Source of the DNA: Viscum album
Lineage: Eukaryota > Streptophyta > Magnoliopsida > Santalales > Viscaceae
Length of the DNA: 64,000 nucleotides
Direction of reading: 5' to 3'
NCBI GenBank assembly: GCA_963277665.1
Contig: OY728121.1
Location: 954,278,097 to 954,342,096 of the forward strand
In this document: one piece after another, positions 32,601-42,632 of the stretch
Position numbering within the stretch: position 1 is the stretch's first letter
How the letters are laid out: each line of letters starts with the position of its first letter
The notes under the pieces: generated by a model
The model's database searches: none
The model's input: only the letters and a program-made list of their open reading frames with translations
What the model was told of the DNA's origin: nothing
Position numbers and translations under genes: made by a program

Positions 32601-35600
32601 ATCATTCCATCATATATTGGCTAAGATTTCAGTTGGCATGAATAGATTGTGAAGTATAGGAATCAATGAAAAGTTCCACATGACTTTATGTGGCACATGA
32701 GATGGGGTTCCATCTGCGTTTTTCTTCCATAGAGATGTACCATATTATTTGCAGTCATTATAGACAGTTGTTTCCTACCAAAATAAACTACAATATTTCA
32801 TACAAGGATGAAATTTATTAGTAACGAATCCAAGCTACTTAACTAACTTTATTTCCTTGTAAAGATTTGAGGTATTATCTACACCATATAGAAGAAATTA
32901 ATTAAATAAATTATAAATATAATCAATGGTGGTATTAGAAATTACATATATGGTTTTTACAATGATATAACTACATTAAAAATTCCAAATTGGTTATTTT
33001 AGTACATTCCTAATATACTAGAGTTCTGGAATCATCCAATAAATATTTCAATCTCTCAACATAATGATATTCAATATTTTTCTCCTGTGTATTGATATCA
33101 TTTCCTTCTTTGACTATCATAATATACCTCTCAGGATGATGAACGAATGGAAAGCGAACAAATATCAAATTCTCCATGCCAATTCTTTCATTTTTTCATG
33201 AACATTAGAAGGTTGAATCGTCTCTCCAGGGTGATACAAAAAATAATAGTTTGTTTGAAACCCAAAATTTGTTATATGGTAGATAACTTATTTCCAAATT
33301 TACTATTGTATTCGAACACATTTATAGAATGGAAACTGTATAAATACTCCATTTGAAGCATTCTTAAATTAAAAATCTAAAAAATTCTCCTAATTATTTG
33401 GAAACTCGATTGAAATATGATTGCATGATACATCTAGCATCTACCCATTCTATAAAAAGGAACAAAAAGTTATCTTCCAATCAACAATGTAAACCATAAT
33501 TAACAAATTCATTACAATCAATTTTGTTATTAAATTAATCAAAGTGCATGAGTTGTTAGAAAATAAATAAATAAGAGAAATAATATAATCTATAAGCGAT
33601 GAAAAATATCAATTTGTAGCACTAGATTCAAAAGTGTAAGACTGGGTAATCATATTTGACAATTAAATGGATAGATTTACATGAGGCTATATTTGTTTTT
33701 TTCTTTTAATTATGTTTTTAACATCATTCAAAATCTCATTATGTAAATATCATCTTTCTCAATTAATTATTTTCAAAAAATACACAATACTTGTAAATTG
33801 TGTCCAGAATATAATTTTTTGAAATAAAATATTAAAATATCATGGATTTGGTAAATACTAAGTTTCTAACTCTTATAATCCCCCCTCTATTATGTGTAAC
33901 GTGTAATAGTATACATAATTAATAATTCTATTTCTATCAAGAATATCTAATGTCCAATAATGAAACACTAAGATCAATATTCTTCTATAAACAAATATGA
34001 AGAATAATTATTATAAAAATTGTTTGAAAAATAAAATCAAGGAGGCAGGCTCTGAAACAAATTGTTGTTATTGTAGATAACCAAAAAACAACATCAAGAG
34101 GGAGTGAATCAAAGATTATATAAAACTCAATTTTTATCCCACTCGATAAAAAAAGTTTATTAGTGGACATGATTTTTAATCAAATAGAATATATCTTTGC
34201 ATAAAAAAAAATTAAAAAAGGGATATGTACTATAAAAAATAAAACTATTAGAACATAAAAACATAATAGTTAAACGTAATAAAAAAATTAATATCAAAAC
34301 TAAAATCAAATGCATGAAATACTATATATCACTAAAAATATTCCATAAATTATATTTATTATCATAGACAACCAATCACAGATGAAATCAATTTCACTCT
34401 AAACCAACAGAATATTTTATAGTCAAATCAATGCATCCATGTACCAACAAAAAACTTCATTGATCTTTCTTTAAGTAAAAAACCAAATCTCTTGTCACTT
34501 TTACACCTGGACACATAGCTTGGATGATACCATTTTTCAAGGACAAGGAACAACCTATGAAAAAATTTCTTTTTTATCAGGTTAGCATTACTGAGTCACT
34601 TCCATTTAGTGGAGGAACAATCCAATGTGAGATATGAGAACAACTTGAAAATAACTATACAATATAGAAAATAACAACACAATTAAAAGATAAAAAAGAT
34701 AAAATAGAAAAAGATGAATTTTTTTTATTGGTGTAGAGATAAGAAACATAAAAAATTGATTATTATTGTAGAATAATTAGTTACATAATATCCTTTAATT
34801 CCTTAGAAATATATATTAGCAGTGGATGAAATGATTCATGTTTCCTATATAGAAACACTTCTATATCTAGAATATAAATTATTTGCCTCTCATTGTATGA
34901 TTACTTATGGCCATATTTATAGAAAAACTATAACATTTAATTAATTCAACACAATCTCTATAATCTTCTTCTACTAGGTGTTTCCTAAATACACTTCAAA
35001 GACTTTATGCGTAATGTTTAGATATAAATATAGAAATATGATTGTTACTTGTATATTGAAATATAATATGTATTATTATTATCACAAACCCATGAATCTA
35101 TTCCATACAATGTTATAAAATTTAATGTAATCTCAGTAATAAATTGATATTATGTTCTCCTTATTGTATCCTTGTAATAATTATTTATGTTGAATTCTTC
35201 ATGTGATATTCTGATCATGAATTCTATACCTGTGTCTAAGAGTTTGTCTTGTTTCATAGCCTGGCTTCCTGTATATATAGTTAGTGTAACTTTTGATCTC
35301 CAATATTATAATTTTTGATAATATAGTAATCATAAATTTTGATACTCTATATATCATATCATCATATAAAATAACTTCCAAGTAACTCATTGTGCAAGCG
35401 AAGGTTCACATCCTAAGACTTTAATCCAAGAGGATATGTAATAAAAATTTCTCTAAACTGAAATTCATAATATTCTGGATTTTTTAAAATCTTGTATCTA
35501 GTGAATACATAAAATATTTTTTGATATGCTGATAATTTAATCTAAACATTCTACAACAAGTGTAACATTTTTAGGTAATGCATCATATATTTTCCTTTTC

Positions 35601-36300
35601 CAAAAAATTAATATATAAGAAATATATTCGATGAGTAAGAAATTAAAATTATGCATAGGTTTTTTCTGTTGGAAGGAAATATAAAAACATCAATATGTTA
35701 GATATTCATCATAAATAAGATATTTATCACTATATATAATATAATACATAACATTTTTTCAGATATGTAGTATTTTAAATACATAAGAGGAATCCTATAT
35801 CATACGAAATAATAAGAAAAAATTCTTCAAAATAGAATAATTATAATATTAATAATGAATAAATAACTCAAGAATAGATTGAGGAATATATAATTATCCG
35901 AATATAGTCCAAAGGTTCTATGGATACACTCCAAAAAAATCTCCAATTTAGATAATTACAAAACTAAAATAGATCCACAATAATCTTACTATTTTTATAG
36001 ATGATTAAAGAGAACAAACATAAAAGATCATGTTCTAAATAAATAGAAATTTAAAATAGAATGCATTCATCAAAACATTAGAAATATCTCTTGTAAAGTT
36101 CTAAAATAAATCAACCTAAAATCACATACAGTAATACAAACTGTGTTAAATATAACCAAATCATGTATACTAAACCAAAATGTGTTAAATATAAAAAATG
36201 TGAACAAACCCAAAATAAATCAGATATCCAAGATAAATGAAACAAAATGAAATGATACAAATCAAATCAACAAAACCCAAAATAAACTAGAATAAATTAG
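29691..36300 (+). other. CACTA-2 interior, 6.6 kb without a recognised gene
   Basis: This is a long AT-rich stretch. Only short open frames occur (the longest are about 60-90 codons, such as 30810-31088 minus). I translated the part from about 30.4 to 32.8 kb on the minus strand in search of TNP2, DUF4218 or DUF4216 motifs and found none I would defend. The rest I scanned only by eye. It probably contains the remains of CACTA-2 genes, since nothing marks another element in it. Confidence 0.5.
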
Positions 36301-36407
36301 CCACACCAGAAGAAGGATTAGGGGCTCACTGTCAAAGAAGAATAGAATTCGGAAAACAACCAACAGTAGAAGCGTCAGTCTTCAGGTGTGGGAAAGGGAC
36401 CAGCGAG

Positions 36408-36426
36408 GGGGGGGGGGGGGGGGTGG
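36408..36426 (+). repeat. G homopolymer with flanking G runs
   Basis: A run of about 16 G, then GTGGGGG and further G runs to about 36456, lies just inside the right subterminal repeats of CACTA-2. The homopolymer length may be inaccurate in the assembly. Confidence 0.8.
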
Positions 36427-36464
36427 GGGATAAGTGAAGGGGGGAGCATGGGCGGGGTAAAAAT

Positions 36465-36630
36465 ATTCTCCCCTATATACCAACGGTTTAATAAATACCC
36501 TTTGTATAGAGTGTTTATACCCACTGTATATTTAAAACTGTGGTTATAGACTAACTCTAATCAGAAAATACCCACAGTTTACAAAACCGTGGGTATAGCT
36601 CCTTGGGGATAACCCCTCTTTATAGTAGTG
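36465..36630 (-). repeat. CACTA-2 right terminal and subterminal repeats
   Basis: Read inward from 36630: CACTACTATAAAG, then inverted and direct copies of CCCACGGTTT words at about 36570-36594, 36512-36545 and 36480-36500. Together with the left end and the ATT duplication this fixes the element boundary. Confidence 0.82.
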
Positions 36631-37260
36631 ATTCCATTAGCAGAAATATAAATCACATTCAACAGATGCTAGTAGTGGACCCTTGACATTATAAGATTGT
36701 GAAAAAATAGGGCACAAGATATATACTTTCCCGGAACATCTTAAAATCTATAACTTGTGTGGATGCAGAGGTCTCTTTTAGAGGTTCTATATAGATATTT
36801 CTAATGCACATTATGCTACAATATTGTTAACACCTAAAGGTTCTATGGTTAATGTCATATAATTAAAATACTATAAGGTTAAAACTATAGGCATATGGAA
36901 TGAAGCAGTTACTCACACTGGAAGTGTTTCTGGTAGAATTTTATTCTGGACATGTAAAAGTGGGATGTACTATATTTATTGCTTCATCTTTAGTGACTAA
37001 TTTATTTGATACTAGTTTCTCTCATTCCTTTATATCGACCATCTTTTTGAAACATTTGAAACATCCTATGGAAGTCTTGCCACTTTTTATATAGTTTGTA
37101 ACACCTTTTAGATAGGAGAAGGAGTAAGTTTTTCGATGTCCATCATGTTCTCCTTTGATATTAGAAGTGCAGTTAGTTTCAGATTTTCTCATTCTTGAAT
37201 TGGATATCTTTCATATTATCATTGGTGTGGATTTGTTCTTTTACCATGAATATAATTTTT
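36631..37260 (+). pseudogene. Gypsy-3 gag zinc-knuckle end and protease
   Basis: After the CACTA-2 boundary the Gypsy-3 frame resumes. A knuckle-like HLKIYNLCG-CRG lies at about 36740-36780. The protease follows at about 36955-37050 with LFDTSFSHSFIS, where the family has LFDTGASHSFIS. The catalytic DTG reads DTS (codons 37008-37016), which would be inactive. The C-terminal block is visible at 37195-37260 as LDIFHIIIGVDLFFYHEY, for the usual DVILGMDWLSxY. Confidence 0.8.
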
Positions 37261-38420
37261 TTTTATCATCACTGGGTTTTATTAACTTCCTCTAATGGTA
37301 GCTCTGGGGTGTTTCACATAGAATTGGATCCTAGATCTATTCGAGAACGACATCCTTTACTAGAAATTGAAAAATTGATTTCCACTTTCATAGTTGAACT
37401 TGGGAATGAACCTTCAAGTCACGATATTCATTTTTTGGTTAAGGAATTTCATAAAGTGCTTATTATTGAAATATTTGGTCCACCTCTAAATATAGATGTT
37501 GATTTTACAATCAATTTGCTGTCAGGATGTTAGATGATATCTATTACATCATACGGAATGACTTTAAATGAATTGAAGGAATTGAATCATCATTTGGTTG
37601 AATTGAAAGAAAAGTGCTTCATTCACCCTAGTATGTTGCCTTTGGAATCCTCTATTCCTTCCTCTAAAAAGGTTTATGAGGCTCTCTGTTTGTGTGTTAA
37701 TTACTAGAATCTCAATCATGTAATGATTAAGAATAAGTGTCCTTTGACCTATATTATTGAAATGTTGGATCAATTAAAAGGAAAAAAATTATTTATTGAA
37801 AATTGAAATTCATTCTAGATAAAATTATATTAGATTTAAGTAGTTGGATGTTCCATATAATTCCTTTAGAAGTATGTATGGCCATATTTGTTATCTTGTG
37901 ATACTGTTTGGTCTAACTAATACTCCATCTATTTTCATGGCCCTGATGAATAGTATTTTCCACTAGTGAATTGATTTCATTATCATTGTATTCATGGATG
38001 AAATTATAGTTTACTTGAGAACTGAATTAGATCATGAGAATCACCTAAATTCATTCCTAGAATCTTGAGAGATCACCAAATTTATGCTAAGTTTTGAAAA
38101 TGTCATTTATGGATTTGAGTAGTTATGTTCTTAGGATATGTGGTTTTAGAACATGAAATCTCAGTTTATTCTAAGAATCTAAAAGATGTATTATAATGGT
38201 AGGATCCATGAAATTTCATCAATATTCAAATATTTTTGGGCTTAGTAGGATATTATCAATATTTTTAAAGGAATTATTGAATATTTTATATTTATAATCT
38301 ACTCTTATATGGAATGTTGTAAAATTATTATAGGATTATTAGAATCAATCTTACATTGATTAATTGAGGTGACTTCTAAGATAAAAACCAAATTTAATTT
38401 TACTAGAATAAAGAAAGGGA
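37261..38420 (+). pseudogene. Gypsy-3 reverse transcriptase
   Basis: This is the RT relic. LVKEFHKVL and VDFTINLLSG (37430-37530) match the VREFPDVF and IEFSIDLLPG entry. MTLNELKELNHHLVELKEKCFIHPS and IKNKCPLTYIIEMLDQLKGKKLF follow. The active site at 37991-38002 reads FMDE instead of F-x-DD, in the context VFMDEIIVY. Next is a damaged FLGLVGYY-like stretch near 38220-38260. Many stops are present. The second catalytic Asp is replaced by Glu, so the enzyme would be dead even without the stops. Confidence 0.85.
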
Positions 38421-38950
38421 AATGTTCTTTTTTTTATGCTCCAAGTGATGGTTTGGGATGTGTTATTATACAAGAAGATCAAGTAGTGGTGTAAGAGTCT
38501 TCTCAGCTTCAACCATATGAGAATAATTTCCCTCCCCATGATTTAGAACTTAGAGTAGTTATGCAAGCTCTCAAGAGCTGGTGACATTACCTCTTTTGAG
38601 AGTGGTTCACTATTTATTCAGACTATAAGAGTTTATGTTGCATATTTTATTTGAAGAGATTTAAAATTAGTTAGAGGCGATGGGTGGAGTATATTTAGTT
38701 TTTCAACATTGACATTGCATATAACCAAGGAGATGGGAATGTTTTTCTAGATTATCTAATTAGAAATTTTCCTAATAAAATAATGATAGAATCTAAATTT
38801 GAATGGAATATAATGGGACTCTTTACTATGATATTTGAGGATGTGAAGGATGAAGAGACTAGTGTTGTTTTGGATAGTTCTTTATTGATGTGATCACTTC
38901 TATAGTTTATTTTACAGAGAAATTATGGGGTGAATAATTAAAGAGTATCA
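38421..38950 (+). pseudogene. Gypsy-3 RNase H
   Basis: RNase H relic: FFYAPSDGLGCVIIQEDQVVV, then SSQLQPYENNFPPHDLELRVVMQALKSW, IYSDYKSLCCIF and YNQGDGNVFLDYLIRN, the counterpart of YHPGKANVVADALSRK, at about 38715-38765. CACTA-1 inserts at 38950/38951 in the linker towards integrase. Confidence 0.85.
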
Positions 38951-39420
38951 CACTACAGAAAAAATAGCTTTTTGCGATGAGCTATTTGTGATGAGAATTA
39001 ATCCCATCGCAAATAGCCAATCCCAGAGACTATTTGTGACGAGCATAATCCCTCGTCGAAAATAATTGGTTATTTGCGGCGGGATTTGGGGTCCTGTCAC
39101 AAAAAGTTAGGCCCGATTTGCACGCCAAACCGCAGGAAGATTATTTGCGACGGGGGAATCCCCCCGTCCCAAATAGTGCGTCGGTCGGAGGCTATTTGTG
39201 ACAGGACCCATCGCAAATAACCGGTAGTGGTAAATAGGTTTTTGGGACAGGATGTTGTCCTGTCGCAAAAACCTTGTCGGCATGTACCTTTTGCGACAGG
39301 ACCCGTCGCAAATACTCTTTTAACCGCCGACTATAATTAATGCGGGCGAATGTTTTTGTGATGGGCCCCGTCGTAAATAGTACTTTTTGCGACGGTCTAC
39401 CCGTCGCAAATAGTCTAATC
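38951..39420 (+). repeat. CACTA-1 left terminal and subterminal repeats
   Basis: TIR followed by more than ten direct and inverted copies of a word around CTATTTGCGACGGG(A/T), for example near 38979, 39030, 39071, 39141, 39190, 39290 and 39385. These are the expected TNPA/transposase binding zones. Several pairs form palindromes around the shared GATGGGCCCCGTC type. Confidence 0.85.
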
Positions 39421-39431
39421 GCAACTAATCC

Positions 39432-39448
39432 AATCTATATATATATAT
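39432..39448 (+). promoter_or_regulatory. Probable TATA box of the CACTA-1 transposase
   Basis: CTATATATATATA at the inner edge of the subterminal repeats is followed by a pyrimidine-rich CTCTCTCTCCCTG leader near 39488-39500. This is the usual promoter position in CACTA elements. Confidence 0.65.
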
Positions 39449-39714
39449 CCCTCAACTATTTTTAATTCCTCCTCTTAATTCTCACGTTCTCTCTCTCCCT
39501 GAACTCTATTTTTAGAGTGAAAATTTGTGTGTGTTAGTTTTTTTTTTCATGAAAAAGTTGTGAAGCCGTATACATCAGTAGGAGATCAAGTTTAAAGGTA
39601 TTTATATTTTATTTAATTTCGTATTTATTTCATTTTTTATGTTAATTTTAATTATTTTTGATTAGTTGTAATTAAATTAGATTTAAATTGTTTTGTTTTC
39701 AGTAATTATTTGTA

Positions 39715-42035
39715 ATAATAAATTGAAATTATAAGTACTAATTTTTACTAATTAGTAATAAATAGGAAAAGTAGTAATAAATAGAAATAATTAGTAATAA
39801 ATAGGAATAATTAGTAATAAATAGGAATGATTATAAATAAATAGGAATAATTAGTAACAAATAGAAATAAATAGGAATAATTAGTAATAAATAGTAATAA
39901 TTAGCAATAAATAGTAATAAATAGGAATAAATAGTAATAAATATGGATAATTGGTAATAAATAGGAATAATTAGAAATAAATAGGAATAAATAGTAATAA
40001 ATAGAAATAATTAGTAAAAAATATGAATAATTAGTAACAAATAGGAATAAATAGTAATAAATAGGAATAAATAGGAATAATTAGTAATAAATAGGAAAAA
40101 ATAGTAATAAATAGGAAAAAATAGTAATAAATAGGAAAAATAGTAATAAATAGGAGTAATTAGGAATAAATAGGAATAATTAGGAATAATTAGGAATAAA
40201 TATTTATAATTAATAATTAATAGGAATAAATATGAATAAATAGGAATAAATAGCAATAAATAGGAATAAATAGGAATAAATATTAATAAATAGAAATAAT
40301 TAGGAATAAATAGAAATAAATAGGAATAAATAAAAATAAATAGGAATAAATTGGAATAAATATAAATAATTAGAAATAATTTGGAATAATTTGGAATAAA
40401 TAGGATTAAATAGGAATAATTAGTAATAATTAAGAAAAATTGGAATAAATTGGAATAATTAATAATAATTTGGAATAATTATTCATAATTAGGAATAAAT
40501 ATGAATAATTAGTACTAATTAGGAATAAATAGGAATAAATAGGAAAAAATAGGAAAAAATAGGAAAAAATATAAATAAATAGGAATAGTTAGGAATAATT
40601 AAGAATAATTAGGAAGAATAATTAGGATTAATAAATAGGAATAATTTTGAGTAAATAGGAATAATTAGTAATAAATAGGAATAATTAGTAATAAATAGTA
40701 ATAAATAGGAGTAATTAGTAATAATTAGTAATAATTATGAATAAATAGAAATAAATAGGAATAAATAGGAATAAATAGGAATAATTAGTAATAAATAGGA
40801 ATAATTAGTAATAAATAGAAATAAATAGGAATAAAAAAGAATAAATAGGAATAAATAGGAATAATTAGGAATAAATATGAATAAGTAAGAATAAATAGGA
40901 ACCTTAGTAATAAATAGTAATAAATAGTAATAAATAGTAATAATTAGTAATAATTAGTAATAAATAGTAATAAATAGTAATAAATAGTAAAAAATAGTAA
41001 AAATAGTAATAATTAGTAATAATTAGTAAAAAATAGAAATAAATAGTAATAATTAGTAACAATTAGTAATAAATAGTAATAATTAGTATTCATTATTAAT
41101 AATAAGTAATAATTAGGAATACTTCGTAATAATTAGGAATAATTAGGAATAATTAGGAATAATTAAAAATAATTATTAATAATTAGTAATAATTAGTAAT
41201 ATGTAGTAATAATTAGTAATAATTTTGAATAAATTGGAATAATTAGAAATAAATATGAATAATTAGGAATAATTAGGAATAATTAAGAATAATTTGGAAT
41301 AATTAGGAATAATTAGTAATAATTAGGAATAATTAGTAATAATTATAATAATTAGGAATAATTAGGAATAATTTGTTATAAATAAGAATGATTAGTAATA
41401 GATAGGAATAATTAGTAATAAATAGGAATAAATAGAAATAAATAAGAATAAGCACTAATAATTAGGAATAAATAGTAATAATTAGTAATAAATAGAAATA
41501 AATAGGAATAAATAGGAATAATTAGTAATAAATAGTAATAATTAGTAATAAATATGAATAATTCAGAATAAATACAAATAAATATGAATAAATAACAATA
41601 AATAGGAATAAATAACAATAAATAGGAATAAATAAGAATAAATAGGAATAAATAGGAATAAATAGGAATAAATAGGAATAAATAGGAATAAATAGGAATA
41701 AATAGGAATAAATATGAATAAATAAGAATAAATAGTAATAAATAGGAATAAATAGTAACAAATAATAATAAATAGTAATAAATATTAATAATTAGGAATA
41801 AATAGTAATAAATAGAAATAATTATGAATAATTAGGAATTATTAGGAATAATTGAAAATAATTAGGAATAAATAGAAATAAATAGGAATAATTAGTAATA
41901 ATTTGGAATAATTAGGAATAATTAGTAATAATTAGTAATAATTAGTAATAATTATAGATAATTAAGAATAATTAAAAATAATTAGAAATAATTAGTAATA
42001 ATTAGTAATAATTAATAATAATTAAGAATAATAAC
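39715..42035 (+). repeat. 2.3-kb AT-rich array with a 10-bp period
   Basis: Nearly the whole stretch is built from 10-bp units, mainly AATAAATAGG, AATAATTAGT and mixtures. At 41631-41710 identical units AATAGGAATA repeat in perfect register. Occasional 1- to 3-base slips shift the phase. No CpG is present. Because 10 is not a multiple of 3, minus-strand translation gives a 10-residue repeat (YSYLFLFIPI type) that looks like an open frame at 41522-41761, 41412-41618 and 40011-40256; this is an artefact. Confidence 0.95.
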
Positions 42036-42080
42036 AATTGTAATAAATTTTAATAACATGTAATAGCTTGTAATAACTTG

Positions 42081-42508
42081 ACACAATTTCTAGTGGATTG
42101 ATGACACTCCTTTTGCTCGATGACTGTTCTTCTTTCAACTTTCACCGAGTCAAAACATTATGAAAAGTATTCTTCTATGTATGCATATCCAATATCGTAT
42201 GCATGAGTGTAAATATACATTCATGTGAACATGTTTTTCATAATGTTTTCAGACGGTGATTGTTGCAAGATGATGGTTCATCGATGAAAAGGGGGATCTT
42301 TGGTCTGACGACTTATTTACTTACATCTTTCTCACACCGAAATCACAATGAAGAATCTTCTGAGAGGTATTCTTATACATTCTCGTATGCACGAGAATGA
42401 ATATGCATACCTCTGAGCACATTCTTCATTCTCATTTCAATGAGAGAAATTTGCAAGTAAATGAGCTGTCGGATGAAAGAGTAGTCGTCAATCCACTGGA
42501 AATTGTGT
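42081..42508 (+). repeat. Three-stem inverted-repeat cluster upstream of the transposase
   Basis: An outer stem pairs 42081-42105 with 42484-42508: 25 bp with two mismatches, one in each position leaving a G-T pair. Inside it are two back-to-back hairpins. The first pairs about 42106-42175 with 42225-42296. The second pairs about 42309-42386 with 42391-42466, tipped by a perfect 9-bp stem (CATTCTCGT with ACGAGAATG) and a 4-base loop. As RNA this would fold as a three-way junction with two long arms. It lies between the 10-bp array and the transposase, probably inside the intron. Confidence 0.85.
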
Positions 42509-42632
42509 TACCCAAAATTAATGGTAATTATTAAGAAGTAAATGTAATTATTTATCTTTTATTTTCAGATAGTTTTTTTTATAATTTCAAATTATACGAA
42601 AATAGTGACGATTTTATATTTTGTATAAAAAT

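Larger units (their letters stand above)
15088..36630 (+). mobile_element. CACTA-2, 21.5-kb composite CACTA (En/Spm) transposon
   Basis: The left end starts CACTATTAGAAAAC and the right end, read inward, starts CACTACTATAAAG. The flanks carry the 3-bp target duplication ATT (15085-15087 and 36631-36633), as expected for CACTA elements. Both ends hold subterminal inverted repeats built on ACCCA(C/T)(A/G)GTTT and its complement, such as 15108-15132 and 36570-36594. The interior includes two later insertions, Gypsy-2 and a GC-rich solo LTR; removing them leaves about 8.7 kb. No transposase domain could be recognised in that remainder. The strand of the original genes is unknown; plus is nominal. 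Confidence 0.82.
39598..42568 (+). other. Probable 5'-UTR intron of the CACTA-1 transposase
   Basis: A donor-like TTTAAAG|GTATTT at 39598 and an acceptor-like TTATTTTCAG at 42568 bracket a stretch with no coding sequence, ending 64 bp before the transposase start. It holds the 10-bp repeat array and the hairpin cluster. The splice sites are inferred from sequence alone. Confidence 0.55.

Noticed and set aside
32060..32760. Possible TNP2 fragment on the minus strand of CACTA-2
   Set aside because: Individual residues (a W, an HP, a DG) could be forced onto the TNP2 pattern, but spacing and order do not hold.
40011..41761. Minus-strand frames with a Tyr/Leu/Phe/Ile repeat resembling a membrane protein
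   Set aside because: They are translations of the 10-bp AT-rich array, which gives a 10-residue repeat in any open frame.
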